Shown here piece after piece: positions 39,267 to 47,245 of a stretch of 48,480 nucleotides of DNA. The notes under the pieces are model-generated. The model did no database searches. It saw only the letters and a list, made by a program, of their open reading frames with translations, and was not told the DNA's origin. Each line of letters begins with the position of its first letter. Position 1 is the stretch's first letter. The translations under genes were made by a program, and so were the position numbers. The stretch is from UBA7683 sp964397855 (lineage in GTDB: Bacteria > Patescibacteriota > Saccharimonadia > Saccharimonadales > UBA7683): assembly GCA_964397855.1 (NCBI GenBank), contig CAYNKQ010000008.1, positions 1 through 48,480 of the forward strand, in the 5' to 3' direction.

Positions 39267-40124
39267 TTAGCCTTTTATTAAGATCGCCGCCACAATAACA
39301 AGAACTGAAGCCAGCACTTTTCGTCCCAGGTGGTCATTTTCTTTCAAAAATATATAACTCAGAAACACCGTTAATACAACTTGTGACGTCAGTAGTAGTG
39401 CAACTTTTGCGGGATTCGGCGCACTACGATACGCATAGTACGCAAAAAGAAAATTTCCCACACTTGGCAGAGCGGTCAAAAATGGAATTCCAAGCGTGGT
39501 TTTATAGTCTGTCATCTCATGGAGCTCTTTCCATACCACCCTACTCTTTAGAATAAATACAACCAGGGCCGCACCAGTATACGCAACCACTAAATAAGTT
39601 GCAGCGCTCACCTGCTTAGAGAGCTCCGCGCTAGAAAGCTGAAATACTGCAAACAAAAATGCAGCAAACAGCATCAAAAGTACGCCGCGTTTATTTAACA
39701 CGATCTTACCCGTGCTTACGCTTACAATAGCCAGAGCTAAGATCACTATGCCCACAATATTGAGCGGGCTCAGACTTAACCCAAGAAACATAAGTGAAAG
39801 AATTGTATTAAAAAAGAGTATTGATGAAAAAGTAATCTGAGCAGTACTACTCGTCAAGCTCTTCATTGCCTCAAAATATACAATGTTGCCCAGCCCCTGC
39901 CCAAATACCACTAATGCAATTGCGATAACGCTCACATGGCCAAAATCAAGACTTAACCCACCAAGAAGCGGTGACGCTAGAAGTGCAATGACCGCAGCTG
40001 CTGCCGGGAGCAGCATAGCTTGAGTATACGCACTCACCTTCAGTTTATCTGAAAGAACTTTAGTCATTAGCCCATAAACCGACCGAAAAACTATTGAAAT
40101 TCCGGTCAGTATGAGCCAGTCCAT
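39267..40124 (-). CDS. EamA/DMT-superfamily transporter
   Basis: 285 residues with ten predicted membrane helices in two five-helix repeats, the layout of drug/metabolite exporters. Pro/Gly positions such as VFGQGLGNIVYFEAMKSL (first EamA repeat) and PFLTALPSVGNFLFAYYAYR (second repeat) are in place. Substrate unknown. It begins one base after the glyS stop, so it is co-transcribed with glyS. Confidence 0.85.
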   Translation of the reverse strand: MDWLILTGISIVFRSVYGLMTKVLSDKLKVSAYTQAMLLPAAAAVIALLASPLLGGLSLDFGHVSVIAIALVVFGQGLGNIVYFEAMKSLTSSTAQITFSSILFFNTILSLMFLGLSLSPLNIVGIVILALAIVSVSTGKIVLNKRGVLLMLFAAFLFAVFQLSSAELSKQVSAATYLVVAYTGAALVVFILKSRVVWKELHEMTDYKTTLGIPFLTALPSVGNFLFAYYAYRSAPNPAKVALLLTSQVVLTVFLSYIFLKENDHLGRKVLASVLVIVAAILIKG

Positions 40125-40125
40125 A

Positions 40126-41475
40126 CTACTGAGCCAAGAGGTCTTCTATTTTGATTCGTGTTTGTTCGGTAGTGTCTCGATCGCGGACAGTTACCGTTCC
40201 ATCTTCAAGCGTATCGAAATCAATAACCACACAGTGAGGCGTACCGATCTCATCCTGACGACGATATCGTTTACCAATATTACCGTTATCATCCCACATA
40301 ACGTTACCGTGTTTTTCTTTGAGCATCCTGAATACTTCGCGAGCTTTTTCTACAAGCTCAGGCTTGTTCTTTACAAGTGGAGATACCGCGTATTTAACTG
40401 GAGCCAAGTGTTCAGGCAGCTTTAGATACGAGCGAGTTTCGCCGTTTACCTGGTCTTCTGTATACGCGGCACAGAGCACTGCCATAAGTGCACGCTCAAC
40501 TCCAAAACTTGGTTCAATAACATGGGGAACAAATTTTGTGTTCGTACCTTTGACCGTGTATTCCATGTTCTTACTTGAAGCGTTCTGAATGTTCATTAAA
40601 TCAAAATCGGTTCGATATGCCATTCCGAGTAGCTCATCTTTACCATGCGGAAAGTCAAATTCAAAATCGATAGTTCGCTTACTGTAGTGAGCCCTGTCTT
40701 CTTCTGGCACTTCAAGCTCGTGAACGCTTTCTTTCGGAAGTCCAAGCAGCTCAAACCATTCGTGAATTTTAAGACGCCACTCTTCAAACAGCGCCTCCCA
40801 GTTTGCTGGATCAACAAAATATTCAACTTCCATTTGCTCAAACTCTCGTGAGCGGAATACAAAATCACGTGGGCTAATTTCATTACGAAACGCCTTACCC
40901 TGCTGGGCAATACCAAATGGTAGATTCGGGTAAAAACTATCAACAACGTTTTTAAAGTTGGTAAATATACCTTGAGCCGTTTCAGGCCTTAAATAACTAA
41001 TGGAGTTTTCGTCATTGACCGGACCAACATGGGTGGTAAACATCATATTAAAGGTTCTCGAATCCGAAAGCTCGTTACCGTCAGGACTCTTGAGTTTATT
41101 TTCTTTAATTGCCGCGTCCATTTGAGCCATTGTCATTCCAGTCGGATCAATACCTTTGTCTTTCAGAATATGATCTGTTCTGAAGCGCTTTTTGTTCACC
41201 ACATCTTCACAGAGCGGATCAACAAACGTATCAACATGACCACTCGCCTGCCATACTTTTTGGTTCATAAGAATTGCCGCGTCAACACCATACATATCTT
41301 CGCGATCTTCTACAAATGTCTTCCACCATAAATTCATAATGTTTCGTTTGAGTGCGACGCCCAGAGGACCATAGTCCCAGGTACCACTTAGTCCACCGTA
41401 AACCTCAGAACCTTGGTAAATAAAACCTCGCCGCTTACAGAGACTGGTGATTGTTTCAAGTTTTGGATTGCTCAT
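40126..41475 (-). CDS. glyS: Glycyl-tRNA synthetase (dimeric, class II)
   Basis: Charges tRNA-Gly. Class II core with YGGLSGTWDYGPLGVALKRN near residue 22, RPETAQGIFTNFKNV, motif 2 region AFRNEISPRDFVFRSREFEQ, YSKRTIDFEF, and motif 3 HVIEPSFGVERALMAVL, followed by the anticodon-binding domain. Length 449 residues matches the alpha2 bacterial/eukaryotic-like type (gene named glyS or glyQS). A GAAAGGT site lies upstream. Downstream it is joined to the EamA gene. Confidence 0.96.
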   Translation of the reverse strand: MSNPKLETITSLCKRRGFIYQGSEVYGGLSGTWDYGPLGVALKRNIMNLWWKTFVEDREDMYGVDAAILMNQKVWQASGHVDTFVDPLCEDVVNKKRFRTDHILKDKGIDPTGMTMAQMDAAIKENKLKSPDGNELSDSRTFNMMFTTHVGPVNDENSISYLRPETAQGIFTNFKNVVDSFYPNLPFGIAQQGKAFRNEISPRDFVFRSREFEQMEVEYFVDPANWEALFEEWRLKIHEWFELLGLPKESVHELEVPEEDRAHYSKRTIDFEFDFPHGKDELLGMAYRTDFDLMNIQNASSKNMEYTVKGTNTKFVPHVIEPSFGVERALMAVLCAAYTEDQVNGETRSYLKLPEHLAPVKYAVSPLVKNKPELVEKAREVFRMLKEKHGNVMWDDNGNIGKRYRRQDEIGTPHCVVIDFDTLEDGTVTVRDRDTTEQTRIKIEDLLAQ

Positions 41476-41546
41476 AACGCTAATGACCTTTCATTGCAGT
41501 GTAAATTTTCTAGAGATATAAATAGTGTGTAAATAATAAAAGTGCT

Positions 41547-41636
41547 TTACGCGCCGCCACCAAAGTTGCCACCAGCAGAAGTTAACACATCAAATGTGCT
41601 TTGGAGTGTTTCTACTGATATATCATCTACGGTCAT
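41547..41636 (-). CDS. Possible 29-aa peptide with Gly-rich C terminus
   Basis: ATG at 41636 and TAA at 41549-41547. The N-terminal 19 residues are acidic and could form a helix (MTVDDISVETLQSTFDVL), then the peptide ends in SAGGNFGGGA. A TATAAT box is ten bases before the ATG, with TTTAAC 16 bases further up. This leader-plus-Gly-rich-tail layout recalls precursors of modified peptides, but no modification enzyme is adjacent. A chance ORF upstream of glyS is possible. Confidence 0.35.
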   Translation of the reverse strand: MTVDDISVETLQSTFDVLTSAGGNFGGGA

Positions 41637-41742
41637 ACTAGGGTTAATTATACTGTAATTACATAAAAGTTAAAATGCCGACAAAGTTGCCGCTGAGACA
41701 TGAAAATCAGACCCAGGAAATCGACTTACTGTGCCCTAGTAG

Positions 41743-41799
41743 TTAACCCTCGCGAAGCGAGCCAGCTTCCCACCCATTCAACCAAACCCGAACCCCGGA
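41743..41799. repeat. 57-bp dispersed repeat, copy 1 (copy 2 at 48395-48452)
   Basis: About nine of ten bases match between copies. Each contains the hairpin CTCGCGAAGCGAG (41749-41761) followed by CCCATTCAACCAAACCCGAA and CCCCGGA. Both lie in intergenic positions. No mobility gene is present. Confidence 0.75.
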
Positions 41800-41937
41800 A
41801 GCTGCTTTCTGACGAGTAAAGGAAGGACTTGCTCGAACCAACAACTAGGAAACTGTGAGAGATGCTTGTCATCGTCCTGACGCGCCAGAAAGGAGCTGGA
41901 GGGGTATCGAGGCTTGGGTGTTATGGGTGATGTTTTT

Positions 41938-42065
41938 ATATTACTTTTGCGTCAAAAGTGATGGGAGGAAGGATGTAAGGAAATATTTGTTTGGAGAGAT
42001 GGAGGGTTGGAGAAGTTTAGGGCGTAGAGATGGGAAGCTGATGTGTTGTGGACTAGATTCCTGCC
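41938..42065. repeat. Dispersed repeat, copy B (copy A at the window start)
   Basis: See the entry at 1-145. Begins with the hairpin ATTACTTTTG..CAAAAGTGAT. Runs directly into the hairpin array at 42056-42270. Confidence 0.6.
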
Positions 42066-42270
42066 TTCGCAGGAATGACGGACCAGGGGAATTGATTGCT
42101 TTGGATTGGATCCTGAATCTAGTTCAGGATGACACCGGGAGGTTGATTGTTGGTGACTGGATCCCCGATCAGGTCGGGGGTGACACTCCTTCGCTAAGGC
42201 TATAGAGTGCAGAGAAGACAGGAAGTTGATTGTTTCAGGACTAGATCCTTCGACTTGCGCTCAGGATGAC
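42056..42270. repeat. Array of four GTCATCC-type hairpins
   Basis: Units near 42056-42083 (ATTCCTGC/GCAGGAAT), 42104-42135 (ATCCTGAA/TTCAGGAT), 42158-42186 (ATCCCCGA/TCGGGGGT) and 42238-42270 (GATCCTTCG.., ..CAGGATGAC). All share the frame G-A-T-C/T-C on the left and GATGAC or GGTGAC on the right, with different but self-complementary arms. Confidence 0.7.
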
Positions 42271-42285
42271 GCCAGGAAGTTAATA

Positions 42286-42969
42286 TCAACTTATCGAAGC
42301 TTGTACCAATTGTTTTACAAGTGGCTGAATATTAGTAGCGAGGTTTGTAGCACCCTTTACTTGTTTAAGCGCAGATGGCGAATGAGTAAGACACAATCTC
42401 ATCAATTTAATGTGGTCTGGCTTAAAATCTCCGTGTGGATGCGCTACAAAACACATATCTTCGACTGAAAATACGTATAAACTTTCGGCATCGAGTTTTT
42501 TGCCATCTTTATCGGTTAATACATTCGGCACATGGCCGACTTGCTGCAAAAGCCGCAGATAAAACCAGATTTCTACTAGAACGAGATTCAGGCTCGTATC
42601 CCCCAGTGCGCGAAGTGTATATTTAAGAAGCTCGTAGTAAGCTCGTTCCGATTCTTCTTCTATAATCTTGTCCATAAGCTTCATGGTTTCATAGCCGAAC
42701 ATCATGCGCTGCAAATCTCCAACAATGCCATCCCAATGTTCTTCAAGCCTCGTGCTGACTATTCGACTAAGATTTCCCCGAGTTTCTAAAAACGTGATGG
42801 TACTTTCAGAAAAAAGCTCAATACCACCAGCAAGTTTGCTTTTAGAACGGCGTACACCTTTTACCATAGCCCTCACCTTTCCGACTGGTGTTAAAAACGT
42901 GACAATCCTGTCCGCCTCACCATAATTTGTGCGACGCAGAACTATGGCCGGGCTCGTCTGCTGCTTCAT
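42286..42969 (-). CDS. recO: DNA repair protein RecO
   Basis: Anneals single strands and loads RecA with RecR in the RecFOR path. N-terminal OB fold (AIVLRRTNYGEADRIVTFLT, GKVRAMVKGVRRSKSK) and helical C-terminal domain with HPHGDF replacing the usual zinc-binding region; the four-Cys zinc finger is absent. Start at 42969 (MKQQTSP); a longer frame reaches into the upstream hairpin repeat and is not preferred. Product 227 residues. Confidence 0.9.
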   Translation of the reverse strand: MKQQTSPAIVLRRTNYGEADRIVTFLTPVGKVRAMVKGVRRSKSKLAGGIELFSESTITFLETRGNLSRIVSTRLEEHWDGIVGDLQRMMFGYETMKLMDKIIEEESERAYYELLKYTLRALGDTSLNLVLVEIWFYLRLLQQVGHVPNVLTDKDGKKLDAESLYVFSVEDMCFVAHPHGDFKPDHIKLMRLCLTHSPSALKQVKGATNLATNIQPLVKQLVQASIS

Positions 42970-42984
42970 ACTACACAGCCCCCA

Positions 42985-43037
42985 CCGTCGTTCCTGCGCA
43001 GGTCCTAGATGCGCCGTGGCGTGCAGGAATGACACCA
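42985..43037. repeat. GTCATCC-type hairpin repeat upstream of recO
   Basis: GTTCCTGCGCAGG and GTGCAGGAATGAC form a stem (TTCCTGC/GCAGGAA) with a longer central loop. It fills the whole gap between the response regulator stop and recO. Confidence 0.55.
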
Positions 43038-43056
43038 AAAAGAAGTTTGATACTTC

Positions 43057-43458
43057 TCACTGTCTCGCACCTACAAGTGAAAGCTGCTTTTTAACTGCCG
43101 CCAACAAATCAGCAGGCTTAGTCTGTGGCTTGTAAAGATATTTCACAACCCCGTAGTGCCCCCAACGCTCTTCGCTCATAGCAAAATCGTGTTGATACAC
43201 GCTGCTTAACACAATCACTGGCAAGTGGCTGATGTCAGAATACGAAGCCATTTCATGTAAGAATTCTATGCCATTATGATCTGGTAAAAACATATCCAGA
43301 AGTATGAGATCAATATCCGTGTGTGAATCTAGCGCCGAAAGCGCGTCGCCCGCGCTTGGAGCAACCAGAACTGTCGTACTTGGGTCTGTCGACAAGATAT
43401 CTTTGTATAGATCAGAAAGCCAGATATCATCTTCAATCAGAAGAATTTTGTACATCAC
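43057..43458 (-). CDS. Single-domain response regulator
   Basis: 133 residues, a complete CheY-like receiver with no output domain. Acidic pocket Glu9/Asp10/Asp11, phosphoacceptor Asp55 (LILLDMFLPDHNG), Ser85/86 in VIVLSS and Lys110 in LYKPQ. With no DNA-binding domain it must act by protein contact or as a phosphate relay. Its start overlaps the kinase stop (ATGA), so the pair is a translationally coupled two-component system. Confidence 0.92.
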   Translation of the reverse strand: MMYKILLIEDDIWLSDLYKDILSTDPSTTVLVAPSAGDALSALDSHTDIDLILLDMFLPDHNGIEFLHEMASYSDISHLPVIVLSSVYQHDFAMSEERWGHYGVVKYLYKPQTKPADLLAAVKKQLSLVGARQ

Positions 43459-44192
43459 ATACCCTCAAACAGATTCAATTGGTGCGAAAGCTGCAAATTT
43501 ACCAAGAAACTTGAGCCGTCTTTGCGACGTGTTAACTCCAGGCTGCCATTCATAGCTTCGGTCAACTGTTTGGCAATATACAGACCAAGTCCTGTTGTTG
43601 TAGCCCATTGGGGAACCGGACGCTGCATTTTACCAAACTGCTCAAACATTCGTTTCAGATCTGTTTTTTTAATTCCAACTCCATAATCTTTCACTACAAT
43701 CTGAGCCTGACCACGCCGCAACCGAGCCTCTAGTTCAATTGTTGCCTCGGCATCAGAATACTTAATCGCATTATCTAGCAAGTTAAATAGTACCGCGTGC
43801 AAACATCCTTTATCGGCCAGAACCGTCTGGCGCTGGCGAGTGTGTTTAATCGCGATAAGTTGAGCTTGCTTACGAGCATGCGGCATTAGTTCATGAGCGA
43901 CTTCCTCTAAAATGAGCTGCGGTGAAATTGGTTCCAGATTTAATTCCAACATATGCTGTTCAAGTTCATAACCTCTTAAAATGCTGTCGACCAAACCCAG
44001 CAACCTATCTGAAGAAAACTGAATACGCTGTACATAATGCTGGTAGCTACGAGGATCAAGGCCTGGTGCCTGTAGCTGCGCGCTGAGGCCGCTTATAAGT
44101 GTCAGAGGAGACTTCAGTTCATGCGCAACGCTCGCAATAAGCTGCTGATTTGCGCCGTCAATAATCGGCTGCACAGAATCTTCCCCATTCAC
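43455..44192 (-). CDS. Soluble sensor histidine kinase
   Basis: 245 residues made only of the dimerisation and catalytic domains. H-box HELKSPLTLISG with His24, N-box NLLDNAIKYSD, G1 KDYGVGIKKTD, F-box LKRMFEQFGKM, G2 TGLGLYIAKQL. There is no membrane helix and only about 20 residues before the H-box, so any sensing must come from another protein or from the cytosol. Partner is the receiver at 43057-43458. Confidence 0.93.
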   Translation of the reverse strand: MNGEDSVQPIIDGANQQLIASVAHELKSPLTLISGLSAQLQAPGLDPRSYQHYVQRIQFSSDRLLGLVDSILRGYELEQHMLELNLEPISPQLILEEVAHELMPHARKQAQLIAIKHTRQRQTVLADKGCLHAVLFNLLDNAIKYSDAEATIELEARLRRGQAQIVVKDYGVGIKKTDLKRMFEQFGKMQRPVPQWATTTGLGLYIAKQLTEAMNGSLELTRRKDGSSFLVNLQLSHQLNLFEGM

Positions 44193-44297
44193 TGCTTAGT
44201 CCCCTCCTTCGTGTATCTACTAGTATAGTCAGTAAGTACCATAAAAATCGAGTGCTTGTGTTAATAATCTTTTAATATCAGTCTCCGGGAACCACTT

Positions 44298-44334
44298 TTC
44301 AAGGATGAACCCTGCAACAGGGTTCATCCTTGAA
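44298..44334. terminator. Perfect 17-bp hairpin
   Basis: TTCAAGGATGAACCCTG (44298-44314), loop CAA, and the exact complement (44318-44334). No strong T-run follows, but its position after the gene at 44389-45039 suggests termination on the minus strand. Outer TTCAAGGA is shared with the hairpin at 31107-31143. Confidence 0.6.
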
Positions 44335-44388
44335 GGTGTGATGCCATGACCAACAAATCCCCTGTTTGGCTCCTGGTACTAGTATCTA

Positions 44389-45039
44389 TTATGGAACAAA
44401 CGTGAGATTTTTGAGTACAATGTTGTCAAAATCGCCTTTAAATTCTTTACTCTCTGTCCAAACCTTTAGCGTCTTATCTCGTAGCGGGAATACTACCATG
44501 CTGCCTTCTTGATCTTTCTCTAAGAATCCGTCGAGTCTTGTACCAGTTACACCAGAGATCTGCACTGCCGTGGCCTTAAGATCACCCTTCTTCACCTGAG
44601 AATCATACGCTTTAATTTCAGCTGCAAAGGCCTTCTTCACAACACTCATACGCAGCGCGTAGTTCACATTAGACGCTGGAACGTAATTTGGATGACCATA
44701 GTATTCAATATCTGAAGTTTTGCCCATAGAAACCATGCTGCTCCAAGTTTTGGGAAAGTTCAGTTTTACGCTACCAAACTCTGCTGGACTCGTATAATTT
44801 TTAGTTGGGACCTTCTCCCGTTCAACAAACTCAGCTTCAAGCTTTTCTTTCTGGGCTTCTTCGGCTTTTGTTACAGCAGCTTCAATAATTGGACGATTCT
44901 GGTCTTTCTGCTCGATATACTTTGAATAGTACGTCACTGCTACTCCACCAGCTACAATTAAAAACACCACCGAAAGAACAAGTGGTATAACAAGTGGATC
45001 TAAAGCACCTTTTTGATTTAGCTTATGCATATGCAGCAA
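44389..45039 (-). CDS. Membrane-anchored protein of unknown function
   Basis: Up to 216 residues (a start at 45030, MHKLNQKG, would give 213). KLNQKGALDPLVIPLVLSVV begins a single membrane helix at about residues 14-36, followed by a charged helix (50-75) and an extracytoplasmic domain with LNFPKTWSSMVSMGKTSDIE near residue 95, reminiscent of PsbP-like lipoprotein domains. A prepilin-like reading (QKG followed by a hydrophobic helix) is possible, but the Glu at +5 is missing. Not otherwise recognised. Confidence 0.7.
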   Translation of the reverse strand: MLHMHKLNQKGALDPLVIPLVLSVVFLIVAGGVAVTYYSKYIEQKDQNRPIIEAAVTKAEEAQKEKLEAEFVEREKVPTKNYTSPAEFGSVKLNFPKTWSSMVSMGKTSDIEYYGHPNYVPASNVNYALRMSVVKKAFAAEIKAYDSQVKKGDLKATAVQISGVTGTRLDGFLEKDQEGSMVVFPLRDKTLKVWTESKEFKGDFDNIVLKNLTFVP

Positions 45040-45067
45040 TTGTATAACGCGGAGCGGTTGAATACAA

Positions 45068-45424
45068 CTATCTGTTCGCCACTACGCCAGGCCGAACTAT
45101 CACGCTCACAAGCTCTGGTTCACCCGCGCCAATTGTGGCATATGCCGTAGTAATACTACCCAGTGGTGTTCTTATTTTCTTAGCCGTAAGGTGGCGCTGA
45201 CTTGTTTCCGTAACACTTATACTATCCGCGTCTGCGCCGTCGGTCCAGGCCTTTGTTAGCCTGTATACCTTTTCAGTCACCTCCTGTTCAATGCCTGGAT
45301 CGACGCATAGTAATAAATGTGGGTCTTCTGCATCCATCTCAAGCGCAGCACCAGGTACATTAAGCAGTTGCTGATATGGATCAGTTGATTCATGATCACC
45401 CATTTGCAGTGATGACTTATACAT
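45068..45424 (-). CDS. Hypothetical protein, 118 aa
   Basis: Not recognised. Acidic N-terminal 40 residues, then a compact alpha/beta-like region with LTAKKIRTPLGSITTAYATI. Soluble. Its consensus promoter six bases before the ATG supports a real, transcribed gene. Confidence 0.65.
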   Translation of the reverse strand: MYKSSLQMGDHESTDPYQQLLNVPGAALEMDAEDPHLLLCVDPGIEQEVTEKVYRLTKAWTDGADADSISVTETSQRHLTAKKIRTPLGSITTAYATIGAGEPELVSVIVRPGVVANR

Positions 45425-45430
45425 TTTTAT

Positions 45431-45460
45431 ATTATAGCATAAATACTACACAAAAGTCAA
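45431..45460 (-). promoter_or_regulatory. Consensus promoter, predicted leaderless
   Basis: Minus strand TTGACT (45460-45455), 18-nt spacer, TATAAT (45436-45431), six nucleotides to the ATG at 45424. The bases TATGC before the -10 also match an extended -10. Confidence 0.75.
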
Positions 45461-45939
45461 TACTTATATAAGAACATCGCGCCGCTCTTCTTTGCTGCCT
45501 TTTTACCTGGAATCTGAAATGTATAGCTCAGCAGCAGCGTACCTTTTTTCAGTTCACTCGCAAGTTTTTCATCAAGACGCGGCATATATTTGTCGAGCAA
45601 AAACACAAACACCGCTTTTGTATCATCAGGAAGTGGCGTGTTCCAAAAGTTTTTACAATAAACATGTACCTGATTGCCGAACTTAGCGGTTCTGATTTTA
45701 GAAACAAGCCACACAAACGGGTTAAGTTCATATCCGTAACAAATTAAGCCTCTACTCGCAGCCTCTATAAGTACAGAACCATCGCCAGAGCCAAGATCTA
45801 CAAACACGTCGCCTTCTTTCAGGTCCAGTATGTCTAAAGCCTCTTTAGCTTGCTGACGGCGAGTTGGTAGATACGGAGCACCGTAAAGAAGCACCAATCC
45901 GAAGGGTAAAACAAACAAAAACAGAATCGCCAAGATCAT
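45457..45939 (-). CDS. Membrane-anchored SAM-dependent methyltransferase
   Basis: 160 residues: membrane helix at residues 1-19 (ILAILFLFVLPFGLVLLYG), then a class I methyltransferase with motif I FVDLGSGDGSVLIEAASRG and the acidic end of strand beta-2 at GYELNPF. The compact form with an N-terminal anchor and FWNTPLPDDTKAVFVFL resembles the FAM173-type protein lysine methyltransferase group; substrate unknown. Directly downstream of xseB with no gap, so in that operon. Confidence 0.85.
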   Translation of the reverse strand: MILAILFLFVLPFGLVLLYGAPYLPTRRQQAKEALDILDLKEGDVFVDLGSGDGSVLIEAASRGLICYGYELNPFVWLVSKIRTAKFGNQVHVYCKNFWNTPLPDDTKAVFVFLLDKYMPRLDEKLASELKKGTLLLSYTFQIPGKKAAKKSGAMFLYKY

Positions 45940-46143
45940 CTAAGCACTAAACTTCTTTTTGATAATTTCCACTTGGTTTTTGACATTTTGAAGCTGTGCT
46001 TCAAGTTCTTTTGAAAGTATCAATGCTTCTTCGTATTTCGTTAAGGCTTCTTCTACGGTAATTTCTTCAGATTCAAACCAAGCAAGCAATGCTTCGAGCT
46101 TTTCGAGTTTTTCAGAAACTGTTTTTGGATTAGTTGCCGACAT
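45940..46143 (-). CDS. xseB: Exodeoxyribonuclease VII small subunit
   Basis: 67-residue helical protein (EKLEKLEALLAWFESEEITV, then EALTKYEEALILSKELEAQL), the XseB signature. Binds several copies per large subunit to form exonuclease VII, which degrades single-stranded DNA to short oligomers. It overlaps xseA by 14 bases. Confidence 0.93.
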   Translation of the reverse strand: MSATNPKTVSEKLEKLEALLAWFESEEITVEEALTKYEEALILSKELEAQLQNVKNQVEIIKKKFSA

Positions 46144-47245
46144 GGATAACGCTCGCTCCTATTTCTCCACCGTGTGTCTCGATGATAATATCATCTCCAA
46201 TTATAACATCCGAGGTACCGGTAACTACCTTGCCATCTTTTTTAACTAAACTATACCCCCGTTGAAGTACGGCATGTGGGTCAAGTTGATGCAATGTTCG
46301 ACGCAGAGACACAAGTGTGTTGGTTTGTTTTTCTAAGAACGTCTGCAGTGAACTTGAAATTGAATCTTGCACCTCAATTCGGTCCATTTCAAAAACTTTT
46401 ATTGCTGCCTCTACGCCACTTTGCGCCGTATGAACAACACGCGTCACGCCCGCTAAAACTTGGACTTTGTCAGGCACAATAATTTCAGCCGTATTGCTAG
46501 GTGTTGCAGCACGCCTATCTGCAACAAGATCACTCAAACTCGTATCGACTTCGTGGCCCACACCAACAACAACCGGTGCGCGACTCGCAGCAATTGCCCG
46601 GACCACCCCCTCATGGTTAAAAACACTCAGGTCGTCCGCGCTACCGCCGCCACGAATCACCGCCAACACATCCACCGGCTCTGCGAGTTCATTCAGATGC
46701 GCAATTGCTCCGATTACCTGCGCTGGGGCATCAATGCCTTGCACAGGCACATCAACCAATACAATCTCTAAGCCACCCCATCTATTTTCAAGAATCTTTA
46801 TAAAATCCGCATACCCCGCCGCTTGAGAAGAACTAACCACCCCGATACGCTTTGGAATGGGTGGCAGTACTCGTTTGCGAGAGTCATCAAACAGACCTTC
46901 TTTTTCAAGTTTCGCCTTAAGTAGCTCAAATGATTTCTTTAGGCTACCTTCACCCACTGGCATAACTTCTCGAACAGTCAGACTAAATTTACCCCAGGCG
47001 GTTAGCTTCGGTTGCGCCAGGACCCTCACTTTCATACCATCTTCAAGCGGAAATTTCAGTGCAAAGGCCATCATAAAACACCCGAGGCTTCCTGATTCGT
47101 CTTTGACGTCAAAAAACACGAACTTGCCTTGGTTTACTTTAAATCCCGAAACCTCACCTTCTACTAAAATAAATGGGAACGCACTATCTAGCGTTTGATT
47201 AATTAACGTAATTGCTTCGCTAACCTGAAGTGTTACATCTTGCAT
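46130..47245 (-). CDS. xseA: Exodeoxyribonuclease VII large subunit
   Basis: 371 residues. N-terminal OB fold (PFILVEGEVSGFKVNQGKFV), catalytic domain with RIGVVSSSQAAGYADFIKI, GGGSADDLSVFNHEGVVRAI and VGVGHEVDTSLSDLVADRRA followed by TPSNTAEI, then a short coiled coil. It is shorter than the E. coli protein (456), mainly in the coiled-coil region, as in other small genomes. It begins one base upstream of the stop of the next gene on this strand. Confidence 0.95.
   Translation of the reverse strand: MQDVTLQVSEAITLINQTLDSAFPFILVEGEVSGFKVNQGKFVFFDVKDESGSLGCFMMAFALKFPLEDGMKVRVLAQPKLTAWGKFSLTVREVMPVGEGSLKKSFELLKAKLEKEGLFDDSRKRVLPPIPKRIGVVSSSQAAGYADFIKILENRWGGLEIVLVDVPVQGIDAPAQVIGAIAHLNELAEPVDVLAVIRGGGSADDLSVFNHEGVVRAIAASRAPVVVGVGHEVDTSLSDLVADRRAATPSNTAEIIVPDKVQVLAGVTRVVHTAQSGVEAAIKVFEMDRIEVQDSISSSLQTFLEKQTNTLVSLRRTLHQLDPHAVLQRGYSLVKKDGKVVTGTSDVIIGDDIIIETHGGEIGASVIHVGN

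Larger units (their letters stand above)
41476..42285. other. Repeat-rich gap between glyS and recO
   Basis: 810 bp with no conventional gene. It holds a 29-aa ORF with promoter (41547-41636), one copy of a 57-bp dispersed repeat (41743-41799), copy B of the repeat at the window start (41938-42065), and an array of four GTCATCC-type hairpins (42056-42270). An apparent ORF at 41855-42205 on the plus strand is an artefact of reading through these repeats. Confidence 0.65.

Noticed and set aside
41855..42205. 116-codon plus-strand ORF
   Set aside because: Runs through three repeat families; its translation (LRRNDG, LDWILNLVQDD) is the known artefact of GTCATCC-type repeats.
44389..45039. Type IV prepilin
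   Set aside because: QKGALDPL precedes a hydrophobic helix, but the Glu at position +5 is missing and no pilus assembly gene is nearby.
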